In this document: positions 46,600 through 56,158 of the stretch, piece by piece
How the letters are laid out: every line of letters begins with the position of its first letter
Numbering within the stretch: position 1 is the stretch's first letter
Assembly (NCBI GenBank): GCA_910589265.1
Contig: CAJUTQ010000103.1
Coordinates: forward strand, 1 to 64,000
Direction: 5' to 3'
DNA length: 64,000 bases
Source: an uncultured Lachnospiraceae bacterium
GTDB lineage: Bacteria; Bacillota; Clostridia; Lachnospirales; Lachnospiraceae
Made by a program: the position numbers and the translations under genes
The notes under the pieces: generated by a model
What the model was told of the DNA's origin: nothing
The model's input: the letters and a program-made list of their open reading frames with translations, nothing else
The model's database searches: none

Positions 46600-48332
46600 T
46601 GTTCCACCTTCTTTACCTTTCCTTTTTCTATGGAAAATACCATTTCACAATTTTCAATGGTTGTGAGCCTGTGGGCAATAATAATTAACGTCTTCTTTCC
46701 CTGAAGGCTGTCAATGGCTTCCATAACAGCTCTTTCTGTATCTTGGTCAAGAGCCGAAGTAGCCTCGTCTAAGACAAGGATTTCCGGATCCCCATAAAGG
46801 GCTCTGGCAATGCCAATTCTCTGGCGCTGTCCTCCGGACAGACGCACTCCCCTCTCCCCTACAACGGTCAAAAGCCCCTCATCCAAGCTTTCTACAAATT
46901 CCTTTAACTGAGCCTCCTCCAAAGCCTTCCATACAAGGGATTCTTCTATTTTGTCCTCTTCTACCCCAAAGGCCACATTGTTTTTAATGGATTCATCCGC
47001 CAAATAAATGGATTGGGGAATGTAAGCCAACTTTTTAGACCATTGAATAGGATGCTCGTGAACGTTCATGTTTCCATAGGAAACTATCCCTGTTTTTGGC
47101 GTCAGAATTCCTAATATAATATCAGCCATCGTGGACTTCCCTGCTCCGGAAGAACCAATAAATCCTACAGAAGCCCCTATAGGAATTTGAAAGGAAACAT
47201 CCTTTATGACATCCTTTGACATATTTGGATAAGCATAGGATACATGGGAAATGCCAATGTATTTTGGCTTTTCTTCCTTTTCAGGGAGAGCCTTATCTAC
47301 CTCCTCATAGTCCGCCATGTCCTCTGTCTCTTTTAAGTCTCTGTAAATCAAATCTATTGAAGGTTTTAAAAAAAGAATATTGTTCACATAATTGCCGATT
47401 TTACTTACAGAAGGGAGAAGACGAATGGCTGCTGCCCCAAATACCGTCAGCATGGAAATCAGACTGGCCGGCTCCTCCCCTCTGTAAATCTTCCACGCAA
47501 CGACAAGGAGAACTGCCAGGACACATACGGTTTCCATGACATATTTGGGAACCTGCCCGTAAAAGCTGCTATCCCTTACAGCCTTCATTTTTTTCTCGCC
47601 ATAGGTTTCAAACGCATGGACAAAATATTTTTCCCTGTGCAAGATTTTAATGTCTTTCACTGCTCCAAGAGCCTGATTAATAGACTGATGCATTTTTCCG
47701 TCATACTTCTGATTATCCCTTCCGCACTTTTTTACCTTATTTCGCACAAGTACTAAAAATCCTCCCATACAGACCAAAAGGACAATGCCCATAACAATGG
47801 TAGTGAAAAAATCCCTGGCAAGGAGGAAGGCTGTTAAAAACAAAGCCACCATACCTTCAGATAAAATACCAAGCACACACAAAATCAAGTTAAAAAGACG
47901 CTCCGTATCCAGCATAACATTTCGCACCATTTCCGCTGAGTTTTTGTCCAAATGGTATGTATAGGGCTTTTTCAAATAACAGTCAATAAGCTTTGCCGCC
48001 ATTTTCAGCTGGTTCTGAAACACAAAGGTATATTGGATGTAATACATAAAGCTTAAATATACATTTTTCACCACATAAATGATCATGAGGAGAATGACAA
48101 GGAGTATTAAAAAATCATTGACCCCATCCATGGAAAAAAGTTCATAAGCCCATTTTAAATATCCTGTCTCCCGCAAAACATTAGGGTTTGTAACAACTTG
48201 AATAAGGGGCATAATGGCAGATACGCCTAAAAGCTCCAGCAAGGCTCCTAGAAAAAGGATAAAAAAGAGGAGGACAAATTTGACTTTTTGTTCCTTTGTA
48301 AAAATAAATTGTAATTTTTTCTGAATGTCCAT
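46596..48332 (-). CDS. PglK/MsbA-like ABC transporter (lipid-linked glycan flippase)
   Basis: 578 residues: six hydrophobic segments in the first 320, then an ATPase domain with GSSGAGKST (Walker A), LSGGQRQRIGIARAL, ILVLDEATSALD (Walker B) and IIAHRLTTI. The membrane half, with GALLELLGVSAIMPLI, resembles PglK flippases. No Wzx is present in the window, so this may be the exporter of the undecaprenyl-linked unit. Confidence 0.85.
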   Translation of the reverse strand: MDIQKKLQFIFTKEQKVKFVLLFFILFLGALLELLGVSAIMPLIQVVTNPNVLRETGYLKWAYELFSMDGVNDFLILLVILLMIIYVVKNVYLSFMYYIQYTFVFQNQLKMAAKLIDCYLKKPYTYHLDKNSAEMVRNVMLDTERLFNLILCVLGILSEGMVALFLTAFLLARDFFTTIVMGIVLLVCMGGFLVLVRNKVKKCGRDNQKYDGKMHQSINQALGAVKDIKILHREKYFVHAFETYGEKKMKAVRDSSFYGQVPKYVMETVCVLAVLLVVAWKIYRGEEPASLISMLTVFGAAAIRLLPSVSKIGNYVNNILFLKPSIDLIYRDLKETEDMADYEEVDKALPEKEEKPKYIGISHVSYAYPNMSKDVIKDVSFQIPIGASVGFIGSSGAGKSTMADIILGILTPKTGIVSYGNMNVHEHPIQWSKKLAYIPQSIYLADESIKNNVAFGVEEDKIEESLVWKALEEAQLKEFVESLDEGLLTVVGERGVRLSGGQRQRIGIARALYGDPEILVLDEATSALDQDTERAVMEAIDSLQGKKTLIIIAHRLTTIENCEMVFSIEKGKVKKVEH

Positions 48333-48337
48333 GGCTC

Positions 48338-50203
48338 CTATCTCCTCTTAAGCACTGCCTTTTCCCACAAATAAGGATATAAACTTTTCCACGCTTCTTC
48401 CCCCATAGCAAAGGTGGCCAAAGGATCCTTTATCACCTTTATCACCTGTCTTCTCACCTGTTTTGGACGGATAAGGCCACAGTGGGCAAATTCCTTCTCA
48501 TGGACAAGATCCAGAAAATACTCCTTAAGAGGTCCTTTCATCCATTCCACAATAGGAGTGTTAAACCCGATTTTTGTCTTTCTGTATGCAATTTCCTTTG
48601 GCATGAAGGGAGCCATGGCGTCCCGAATAATGGACTTGGAATATCCCCCATGGAGTTTTGATTCCCACCCAATGGAAAAGGCAAAGGAAACAATACGATA
48701 GTCCATAAAGGGCATACGTATTTCCACTCCGTTAGCCATGCTGTACCGGTCATAATTTCGAAGGAGGGTAGGGAGTATTGTCTCATGAGTGGACATATAT
48801 AACTTCTTATTTAGATGATCCAGTCTTCTAAATCTCTCCTCTTTCATATACATAGGAAGAGGAGGTTTTTTCTTAAAAGACAGTCCCCTTGTAATCTCTC
48901 TTCGATAATAATTGGCCACTAATTTTCCTTTAGACCGGCTTTTTAAAGCTATGTTGGATCCGTCTGCCGGAAAGCTGTCTATATAAGCGTTTAGCACCTT
49001 ATCCATCTTTTCCTTATGAAGTCCAGCGTCTTTTAAGGCGTGGAGAAAATCAAAGGTGTACCCGCCAAAAAGTTCATCTGCCCCATGGCCGTCTATCGTT
49101 ACAACCGTTCCATCCCGTTTCAGCTCCCCATACAAGAGCATCATTGGTATGGGACTCGTCACATACACATCCTCAAACAAATAGAGAAAATGCTCCAGGG
49201 AATTTACTGCCTTTAAGGGATCTATGTTTACAAAGGTGCTTTTCATTCCTAAATAATCGGTTACCTTTTTTGCATAAGCGCTCTCATCCATTGTCGTTCC
49301 CGGGAAGGCGGCTACATAGGCATGCTGCCAGTCTTTATTCAGTCTAGCCTCCTTTTCCTTGGATGCAATGTGGGACATAGCGCATATCGTTGCGCTGGAA
49401 TCCAATCCTCCGCTTAAAGCTGTCCCTATGGTCACATCGCTTCTCATTCGGATTTTACATGCATGAAGAAAAAGTTCCCGAAACTTCTCAACCTGCTCCT
49501 CATAGGTTTTGGGAACTTCCATAAGATGGTTGAGAGTCCTCCAGTACCTCTTGATTTTTAGCCCTCTCTTGTCTCCATAAGCATAACAGCCAGCAGGAAA
49601 TCTTAAAATTCCTTCTATGACACATTCCCTTCTCCCCTCATAAGTAAGCATCTTCTCTGTGTCAGTCAAAAGAGAGGCATTGGGACGTATCTCTTTCAAA
49701 AGAGGCAGGAGAGCTTTCATCTCTGATCCAAAGGCCAGGCTATATGGTTCTCCAGAAAATTCTGTATAATATAAAGGCTTGATTCCAAAACGATCCCTGC
49801 TAAAAAATAATTCTTTCTTATGCCTGTCCCATATGGCCAGAGCCCACATACCATTCCATTTTAGAAGACATTTTTCCTTCCACTGAATAAAAGAGGCTAA
49901 GGCTACCTCCGTATCCGATTCACTTTCAAAAGAATATCCCAGCATCTTAAGCTCTTTTCTAAGCTCAATAAAATTATAAATTTCTCCGTTAAAGACAATG
50001 ACATAACGCCCATTCCCATAAGTCATGGGCTGCTTTCCCTTTTCTGATAAATCCAAGACAGAAAGTCTCCTGTGGCCTAGAGACATCCCTTCTTCCTGCC
50101 AAAATCCCCAGCCGTCTGGCCCTCTGTGACTTAAACGGTTTAAACAGCTTATCCCCTTTTCTCTTTCCAGTTTTAAATTCATGGCTCCGAATATTCCACA
50201 CAT
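48338..50203 (-). CDS. asnB: Asparagine synthase (glutamine-hydrolysing)-like
   Basis: 621 residues. MCGIFGAMN gives the catalytic Cys2 of the glutaminase domain; LSHRGPDGWG and FNGEIYNF follow. The synthase domain has ALSGGLDSSATICAM and GHGADELFGGY. In glycan clusters such proteins amidate sugar acids (compare WbpS). Either that or asparagine synthesis is possible; the context favours the former. Confidence 0.85.
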   Translation of the reverse strand: MCGIFGAMNLKLEREKGISCLNRLSHRGPDGWGFWQEEGMSLGHRRLSVLDLSEKGKQPMTYGNGRYVIVFNGEIYNFIELRKELKMLGYSFESESDTEVALASFIQWKEKCLLKWNGMWALAIWDRHKKELFFSRDRFGIKPLYYTEFSGEPYSLAFGSEMKALLPLLKEIRPNASLLTDTEKMLTYEGRRECVIEGILRFPAGCYAYGDKRGLKIKRYWRTLNHLMEVPKTYEEQVEKFRELFLHACKIRMRSDVTIGTALSGGLDSSATICAMSHIASKEKEARLNKDWQHAYVAAFPGTTMDESAYAKKVTDYLGMKSTFVNIDPLKAVNSLEHFLYLFEDVYVTSPIPMMLLYGELKRDGTVVTIDGHGADELFGGYTFDFLHALKDAGLHKEKMDKVLNAYIDSFPADGSNIALKSRSKGKLVANYYRREITRGLSFKKKPPLPMYMKEERFRRLDHLNKKLYMSTHETILPTLLRNYDRYSMANGVEIRMPFMDYRIVSFAFSIGWESKLHGGYSKSIIRDAMAPFMPKEIAYRKTKIGFNTPIVEWMKGPLKEYFLDLVHEKEFAHCGLIRPKQVRRQVIKVIKDPLATFAMGEEAWKSLYPYLWEKAVLKRR

Positions 50204-50221
50204 GTATGACCAGGCTCCTTT

Positions 50222-51364
50222 TTATCTCTCTCTTAATCTGGACTTGATAATTTCCTTTATATATTTTACTTTAAATCCTCGGTAATGGTAAAGGATCCTA
50301 TCTCCTGCCTTTTTCTTTGGCTTTTTCCCCTCCTTTTCCATGTCATATAAGAAAATCTCCCTCCCAGGAATATGTTCTATGACATTCATCTCCATAGGCC
50401 TTCGTCTCAGTCCAAAGCTTTTTAAAACATGGCGGTTCAAACATTGACCTGTTAAATAATACTTAGTTGTACACCTCTTGTTGCCATATAAGTCTACAGT
50501 TAAGTCTTCTTTTTTTATCCCTATATAAGAATACATGTTTCTATTCTCAAAAAAACTATCGTAAACAGATAGGGATTCCTCTAGAGAAGAAAAAGAAAAA
50601 GAAGAAGGTGCCTTTATAGGCATGGGAACTTGCAGATCATTTTCCACCTTTTTACTGTGAGTTCCCTCCTCAAAAAAATTTGTTGTATAGGATGTTTGGG
50701 GATAGAAAAAATACTTATTTTCCATGATCAAATAATGGATATAAATTTTCAGCCATGATTTATGTGACCATCCTGCCACATTGGCTGGTATGTGGTCTCC
50801 TCTAAGAGATTCTCCTCCATGGAGTCTATACCAATTTCGAAATCTCTTCCACTGTTCCTTTGTCCACAGCTGCCCCCAAGAGGAGGCAAATTGAAAATAC
50901 CAGTTGTCATACCCATCATCTATAGGCTCAAAGGGTTCCCGCACATGAACTTGGAACAAATGTTTATAGAGGGAAACACCTCCAACTTCATCCTTTCCCT
51001 TTGTAAAGGCCGCCGCCGCCTTGGCAAAGTTATAAAAGCCAGGAGAGACCGTCAAATCATCTTCCAGCATAATAAGAGCGTCATATTGTTTTACCAAGTC
51101 TCCACAAAGTAAAATATGTCTCTTCAATCCTAAATTTTTGGTCCTCTCTATTACTTTCTTTTCCCCAAAAGGCCAGGAAAAGTTCTCTGCTGCCTTTACT
51201 ACCTTCCGTCCCTCCTCTCCTTTGCAGTAATCAATGCTCACAATCAAAGGAATCTTCTCTTCCCCATAATGAGCTCTCTTCAAAGAACAAAGAAGACGTT
51301 CCAAAGCTCTTGGCCTATTATAAGCTACAACAACAATGGCAATATTTAATTTTTCACTGTCCAT
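50222..51364 (-). CDS. Glycosyltransferase family 2-like
   Basis: 380 residues with the GT-A start NIAIVVVAYNRPRALERLLCSLK, then IVSIDYCKGEEGRK and DALIMLEDDLTVSPGFYNF (EDD metal site). ASSWGQLWTKEQWKRF and a long basic C-terminus follow. It resembles the GNT-I-like/GT13-type fold in bacterial clusters. It overlaps the previous gene by 11 bases. Confidence 0.85.
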   Translation of the reverse strand: MDSEKLNIAIVVVAYNRPRALERLLCSLKRAHYGEEKIPLIVSIDYCKGEEGRKVVKAAENFSWPFGEKKVIERTKNLGLKRHILLCGDLVKQYDALIMLEDDLTVSPGFYNFAKAAAAFTKGKDEVGGVSLYKHLFQVHVREPFEPIDDGYDNWYFQFASSWGQLWTKEQWKRFRNWYRLHGGESLRGDHIPANVAGWSHKSWLKIYIHYLIMENKYFFYPQTSYTTNFFEEGTHSKKVENDLQVPMPIKAPSSFSFSSLEESLSVYDSFFENRNMYSYIGIKKEDLTVDLYGNKRCTTKYYLTGQCLNRHVLKSFGLRRRPMEMNVIEHIPGREIFLYDMEKEGKKPKKKAGDRILYHYRGFKVKYIKEIIKSRLRER

Positions 51365-52907
51365 TTTTTAAAAGCAACTCCTTCACATCTTTGAATTCCC
51401 TCACATGGGCCAAAATCCACGGCTCTCCCTTATTCCACCATTGAAGCCTTTTCAATCCTTTTTTCTCTGTGTCCCCAAACCGGTCTTTTATTTTTTTTGC
51501 TGGAACTCCTCCATATATTTCATAAGGAGGCACATCTTTTGTCACTAAGGAACATGCTCCAATTATAGCTCCATCCCCAATGGTAACCCCTTGTAAAATT
51601 TTTGTGCCGCTTCCTATCCACACGTCATTTCCAATAAGGACCTGGATGTTTTTCTCTTTGTCAATATAATCAAATTCTTGAAAAATCGTCTCCTTCTGGT
51701 AGGTAAAGCCTAAGTCTGTCCCCTTGCTAAAAAAAGCTGGATGGACGGCGGCAATGGTATGGCTGGGATGTCCTCCTAAAACTGTTTGAACTTCCGGCCC
51801 TATAGAAGTATATTTTCCAATTTTTGTGTTCTTTAAAATGCCTTTATCACTTACATAAGAGCCAAACCCCAGCTCCACATTAGAAAGATATACGTTTTTG
51901 CCAATATAATTTTTACCTTTTAAGATGGTTCCATCGTTTATATAAGAGCCTTGGCGCATGACACTTTTCGTTTTCTTTTCTATTCCTATGCGCACAAAAG
52001 GAAAGACGAGGCTTCGGTAAAGTACCGATCCTATTTCTTCTATTTTTCGACAAAATAAAGACTTTTTCCTACTTTTCTTTTTCTTCACCTGTCTTTGCTG
52101 CCCTCTCATTATTCTCTGCACTTTTCGGATGGAAAATTTCAGCCATTTAGGAAAATAATCCATGCCTATTTGCTTTAACCGAACAAAGATCAGAGCCCTT
52201 TTATACTCTTTATCCGTCATGAGAAAAATTCCATGCTTTTTTCGGATCTCCATACTTTCCACAAAAGTATCATAGAGGTTTACTGTTGACACCCCCTCTT
52301 TTGCCACCACGCTAACAATACAGTTTACATCCTGAAAGGAAAGACCTGCCTTGTAGGCTGTCAATAGAAAATCATAATCTGACCCAATTTTATAACTTGT
52401 GTGAAAAGGATATGTTTCTAAAACCTTCCTCCTCACAAAAGAAGACTGATGGCTAAAGGGCATTCTAGACTCTATTTCCTTCATCCTCTTTGGATAATAA
52501 TAATATTGCCCAAATTCTTGTTCTAAAGCATCCCCATATAAAATATCCGCCCCTTCATAGTCCTTTCCACTAAAGACATTTGACAAGACATACTGATTGT
52601 AAAATCGGTCGTCCCCGTTCATAAACTGAACCCATTCTCCTTGGCAAAGGGATACTGCCTTATTCATTGCATCATAAATGCCCCCATCCTTTTTTGACAC
52701 ATATTTGAAGGGAATTCCCCTTTTTTTAAATTTTTTCTTATAGCATTCTATAATTTCATTGGTCCTATCCGTCGATCCTCCATCCTTAATAATATATTCA
52801 AAATTATCATACCTTTGGCAAAGCACAGATTCCAAAACCCTTTTTATCGATTTTTCCTCGTTATAGCAAACAGTCACTACGGAAACTAGAGGCTTTCCTA
52901 TCATCAC
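51354..52907 (-). CDS. Bifunctional glycosyltransferase-acetyltransferase fusion
   Basis: 517 residues. Residues 1-240 are a GT2 domain (PLVSVVTVCYNEEKSIKRVLESVLCQ, YIIKDGGSTDRTNEII, FMNGDDRFYNQYVL). Residues about 300-510 are a left-handed beta-helix acyltransferase (YINDGTILKGKNYIGKNVYLSN ... VWIGSGTKILQGVTIGDGAIIGACSLVTKDVPPYEIYGGVPAKKI), CatB/WbbJ type. The two are normally separate proteins. It probably adds a sugar and O-acetylates the glycan. Confidence 0.9.
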   Translation of the reverse strand: MMIGKPLVSVVTVCYNEEKSIKRVLESVLCQRYDNFEYIIKDGGSTDRTNEIIECYKKKFKKRGIPFKYVSKKDGGIYDAMNKAVSLCQGEWVQFMNGDDRFYNQYVLSNVFSGKDYEGADILYGDALEQEFGQYYYYPKRMKEIESRMPFSHQSSFVRRKVLETYPFHTSYKIGSDYDFLLTAYKAGLSFQDVNCIVSVVAKEGVSTVNLYDTFVESMEIRKKHGIFLMTDKEYKRALIFVRLKQIGMDYFPKWLKFSIRKVQRIMRGQQRQVKKKKSRKKSLFCRKIEEIGSVLYRSLVFPFVRIGIEKKTKSVMRQGSYINDGTILKGKNYIGKNVYLSNVELGFGSYVSDKGILKNTKIGKYTSIGPEVQTVLGGHPSHTIAAVHPAFFSKGTDLGFTYQKETIFQEFDYIDKEKNIQVLIGNDVWIGSGTKILQGVTIGDGAIIGACSLVTKDVPPYEIYGGVPAKKIKDRFGDTEKKGLKRLQWWNKGEPWILAHVREFKDVKELLLKNGQ

Positions 52908-52941
52908 TCACTCCATCCTCTCCATAACTTCCTACTTATTT

Positions 52942-54078
52942 TTATCCAAATAATCCCTTCTTGTTATGCTTGCTATCATAACATATATGAAGAGCCTTGT
53001 CTAATTTCTCAATGGCAGGTTCCCATGAGAAATGTTCCCATGCAAATTTCATAATCTCTTCTGCCTTTGCATCCCAATCTCTCTCTTCCTTCCAAAGTTT
53101 TGTAAACACCATACCCATGGACTTGGCGTCGTCTGTTTTTACCACCTCTCCAAACCTTCCTTTGCCATTTAAATCATAGCCTGCTGGAACAGAATCCGTT
53201 GTTACCAAATAGCATCCACAGCTAATAGCCTCTGCAAGAGCTATGCCAAAGCTCTCCCCCCTAGAACCAAGGACAAAGATTTTCGCTTTTTTGTATTCCT
53301 CCATAAGCTGTTCCTTTTCTTTGATTTCTCCTAGAAACTCTACTCTATCTCTACATTCTGGCCACTGTTTAAAAAACTTCTCTATTGTCTTTACAAATGA
53401 AGGCTCTACTGGTCCAATGAGCCTTAATTTCCATCCGTGGTTTTTATAAGATAAGGCAAATCCATGGAGAAGTACATCCGTAGCCTTTGCCCATGTTCCT
53501 AAATTCCCAACTGTTAAAATAATAGTTTCCTTTTTAAAAGGCTGGCCACTGTTTTTTGGCAAGTTAAATCCATTGGGAAGATAGAGAATGTCTTTTTTAA
53601 GGAAGGGGGCAAGTTCCTTTTGAATTATCGTTGATTCCACAGAAACAATATCTGAAAGCCTGATGGTCTTCCTTTTCACAAAACCTACAAGTCCTGGCTT
53701 TTTTGCCCTCTCCATCCCTTTCAAATCCATGTCCAGCTTCAAATAAGCTCTTCCTCCCCTTTTTTTCCTCCACTTATAAACATGCAGCCATATGAAAGAA
53801 GCCAAATTTAAGTGATACACATTAAGTATGTCTATTTTTCCTGCATTTTTCCACAAATAAATACTGCCATCCACAATTTTTCCCAACCTGCCCTTAGGTA
53901 TAAATTTTAACTTTAATCCCCTTACTTCTTTTTCTAAATACTCATACTTTTCTTCATTTTTGTACGTAATAATGCGGGCGTTATATCCATATTGTTTCCA
54001 TAGCATATAAGGTATCATACCAACATCTTTTAGCAAATGCACATTTTTCGTGTGCAAAAGCATGGTTACAAAATTCAT
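52942..54078 (-). CDS. Glycosyltransferase family 4
   Basis: About 378 residues from ATG 54078 behind GAGGAGG. The C-terminal GT-B half has TIILTVGNLGTWAKATDVLLHGF and AKIFVLGSRGESFGIALAEAISCGCYLVTTD (the E-x7-E donor motif). Retaining transferase; donor unknown. Confidence 0.88.
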   Translation of the reverse strand: MNFVTMLLHTKNVHLLKDVGMIPYMLWKQYGYNARIITYKNEEKYEYLEKEVRGLKLKFIPKGRLGKIVDGSIYLWKNAGKIDILNVYHLNLASFIWLHVYKWRKKRGGRAYLKLDMDLKGMERAKKPGLVGFVKRKTIRLSDIVSVESTIIQKELAPFLKKDILYLPNGFNLPKNSGQPFKKETIILTVGNLGTWAKATDVLLHGFALSYKNHGWKLRLIGPVEPSFVKTIEKFFKQWPECRDRVEFLGEIKEKEQLMEEYKKAKIFVLGSRGESFGIALAEAISCGCYLVTTDSVPAGYDLNGKGRFGEVVKTDDAKSMGMVFTKLWKEERDWDAKAEEIMKFAWEHFSWEPAIEKLDKALHICYDSKHNKKGLFG

Positions 54079-54180
54079 AGATGGTTTCCTCCTCTTCCTC
54101 TCATAGGCTGGAAATTCCGTGTACAATTTCTTCGAATTAGGTTATAATAATTTTAAACATCTTAAGAAAGGAATGGACTT

Positions 54181-55032
54181 ATGAAAAGTGTCCTTGTTAT
54201 TTTAAATTATAATGATGGAAAAAACACATGTGCCTTGGCAAAAAAGGTAAAAAGCTTTCCAAGCCTTTCCCACATTCTTTTAGTGGATAACTGTTCTACC
54301 GACCAGTCCTTATCCTTTATGAAATCTTTGGAAAAAGGCAAAATAAAAGTCTTGTCTTCACCTGAAAACGGCGGCTATGCCAAAGGAAATAACTTGGGAA
54401 TTTTCTATGCTATAGATCATTATCATCCTGATTATATTTTTGTGGCAAATCCAGACATTCAAGTTTCCCAAGCAAGCTTTGTGAAAATTTTACAATCCAT
54501 GGAGGCTCATCCTGAATATGGTATTCTATCCTGTATGGTAAAAAAGGGATACAATGTATGGAATCTTCCAAGTTTTATTGGCGTCATTGAAAGTCTCTTT
54601 CTTATATGGTTTAACTTAGACAAAAGAAGAATTCGAAAAAAGCTCCTCTCATCATCTAAGGATATAGAGGAAGTAGGCGTTGTAGAAGGTTCCTTCTTCT
54701 GTATCCGCACAGAGGCGTTTAAAAAAATAAAGGGCCTGGACGAACGCACCTTCCTTTATGGGGAAGAAATCATTCTGTCCAAGCGTTTGAAAAAAGGCGG
54801 CTATAAGGTGGGTGTTTTGCCCCACTCCTTCTACGAGCATTTTCACTCCGTCTCTATACGTAAGACCTATGGCTCTAAGGCAAAGGCCTTTTCCCATTTT
54901 TACGACAGCTTTGTATTGTATAATAGAGAATACCTTCATACAAATAAAATTCAAGATTTTGTCTTTTATATCGCTTACAGACTCGCTTATTTTGAAAGAA
55001 TACTATACGATTGGATTATGAAGAAGAGATAA
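54181..55032 (+). CDS. Glycosyltransferase family 2 (rhamnosyltransferase-like)
   Basis: 283 residues. VLVILNYNDGKNTCALAKKV, ILLVDNCSTDQS, ENGGYAKGNNLGIFYAI and IFVANPDIQV match the WbbL/rhamnosyltransferase subgroup. It is the only plus-strand gene of the cluster. It is divergent from the GT4 gene and its 3' end overlaps the next minus gene by 17 bases. AAAGGA precedes the ATG. Confidence 0.88.
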   Translation: MKSVLVILNYNDGKNTCALAKKVKSFPSLSHILLVDNCSTDQSLSFMKSLEKGKIKVLSSPENGGYAKGNNLGIFYAIDHYHPDYIFVANPDIQVSQASFVKILQSMEAHPEYGILSCMVKKGYNVWNLPSFIGVIESLFLIWFNLDKRRIRKKLLSSSKDIEEVGVVEGSFFCIRTEAFKKIKGLDERTFLYGEEIILSKRLKKGGYKVGVLPHSFYEHFHSVSIRKTYGSKAKAFSHFYDSFVLYNREYLHTNKIQDFVFYIAYRLAYFERILYDWIMKKR

Positions 55033-56158
55033 AGCCTTCTACCACATCTGCCATTCTATCCCAGGAAAACCGATAGGCTTCTGCCTGAATGTTCTTCTTG
55101 AGCCTTTCTCCCCACTGCCCTTCAAAAAAGTTATCAATACTCTGGGCCAGTGCCTTTGGATTGTTAGGTTCCACAATAAAACCTGTTTTCTTATGCTCCA
55201 CTACTTCGGGAAGTCCTCCAACGTTTGTGACAATCACTGGCTTTTCAAACCCATAGGCAATTTGTACTATGCCACTTTGGGTAGCTGATTCATAGGGGAG
55301 GACGACCACGTCGCAGGCTGCAAAGTAAGGCTCTACTTCTCTGTCTGGTGTATACCCATCTTTAATCCATACTTCTTCTCCAATTTCATTTTCTTCTATC
55401 AGATTTTCGTACTCTCTTCTAGTCCCAGCAAAATCCCCTACTATTAAAAGCTTTCGTTTCTTTAGCTTTTCTTGTCGTTTTAAAATTCCCATTGCCTTTA
55501 AAAGATAAGAAAGTCCTTTATAAGGACGAATAAAGCCAAAAAATAACAGGAGTTTTTCTTCCCTTCCCCTTCCCAATATTTCCCTGGCTTTTTCCTTAGA
55601 CATATTTTGAAACTGAAATACATTGTACGTAGGATGAACATTCACCTTATATTGGGCATCCTTTTTTATGGAAAGAAGCTCCTTTGCCTCCATCTTAGAA
55701 TGAAGGATGAAATAATCTCCCCTCTTTAATACAAGTCTCACCAAAAACTTATCCAAGAAAAACCGCTCATGGGGAAATACATTATGGCATAAGTATAATA
55801 GCTTTGTCTTCCCAAAAAACAAGGACATGATATAATAGCAAGGGGCAAAATAAGGATGCCACCACTGAATCAAAATCATATCCGGCTTTTCCTTTTTTAT
55901 TTTCCATGCCCTAAGAATCCAATTGATAGGATTTGCTGTATGAATTTCATATTGGGTTCCTTCAACCTTAAATGCATCGTTGGAAAAATCCTTCTGTTCT
56001 TTTTTAAATAAAAACTTAGGATACTGCATTTTATAAGACACCATTTTTACCTGAAATCTTTTTGTAAGCGCTCTGTACAAAAGGCCTGTATAATGGGAAA
56101 TTCCCCCTTTATAAGGATACACTGGCCCAATCAATAGGATTTTTTTATTCTTCTTCAT
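55016..56158 (-). CDS. Glycosyltransferase family 4
   Basis: About 380 residues. The start ILLIGPVYPYKGGISHYTGLLYRAL and the donor motif AACDVVVLPYESATQSGIVQIAYGFEKPVIVTNVGGLPEVV are clear. ATG 56158 is chosen over 56182; both have weak sites and overlap the preceding gene. Retaining transferase; the substrate is not evident. Confidence 0.88.
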   Translation of the reverse strand: MKKNKKILLIGPVYPYKGGISHYTGLLYRALTKRFQVKMVSYKMQYPKFLFKKEQKDFSNDAFKVEGTQYEIHTANPINWILRAWKIKKEKPDMILIQWWHPYFAPCYYIMSLFFGKTKLLYLCHNVFPHERFFLDKFLVRLVLKRGDYFILHSKMEAKELLSIKKDAQYKVNVHPTYNVFQFQNMSKEKAREILGRGREEKLLLFFGFIRPYKGLSYLLKAMGILKRQEKLKKRKLLIVGDFAGTRREYENLIEENEIGEEVWIKDGYTPDREVEPYFAACDVVVLPYESATQSGIVQIAYGFEKPVIVTNVGGLPEVVEHKKTGFIVEPNNPKALAQSIDNFFEGQWGERLKKNIQAEAYRFSWDRMADVVEGFISSS

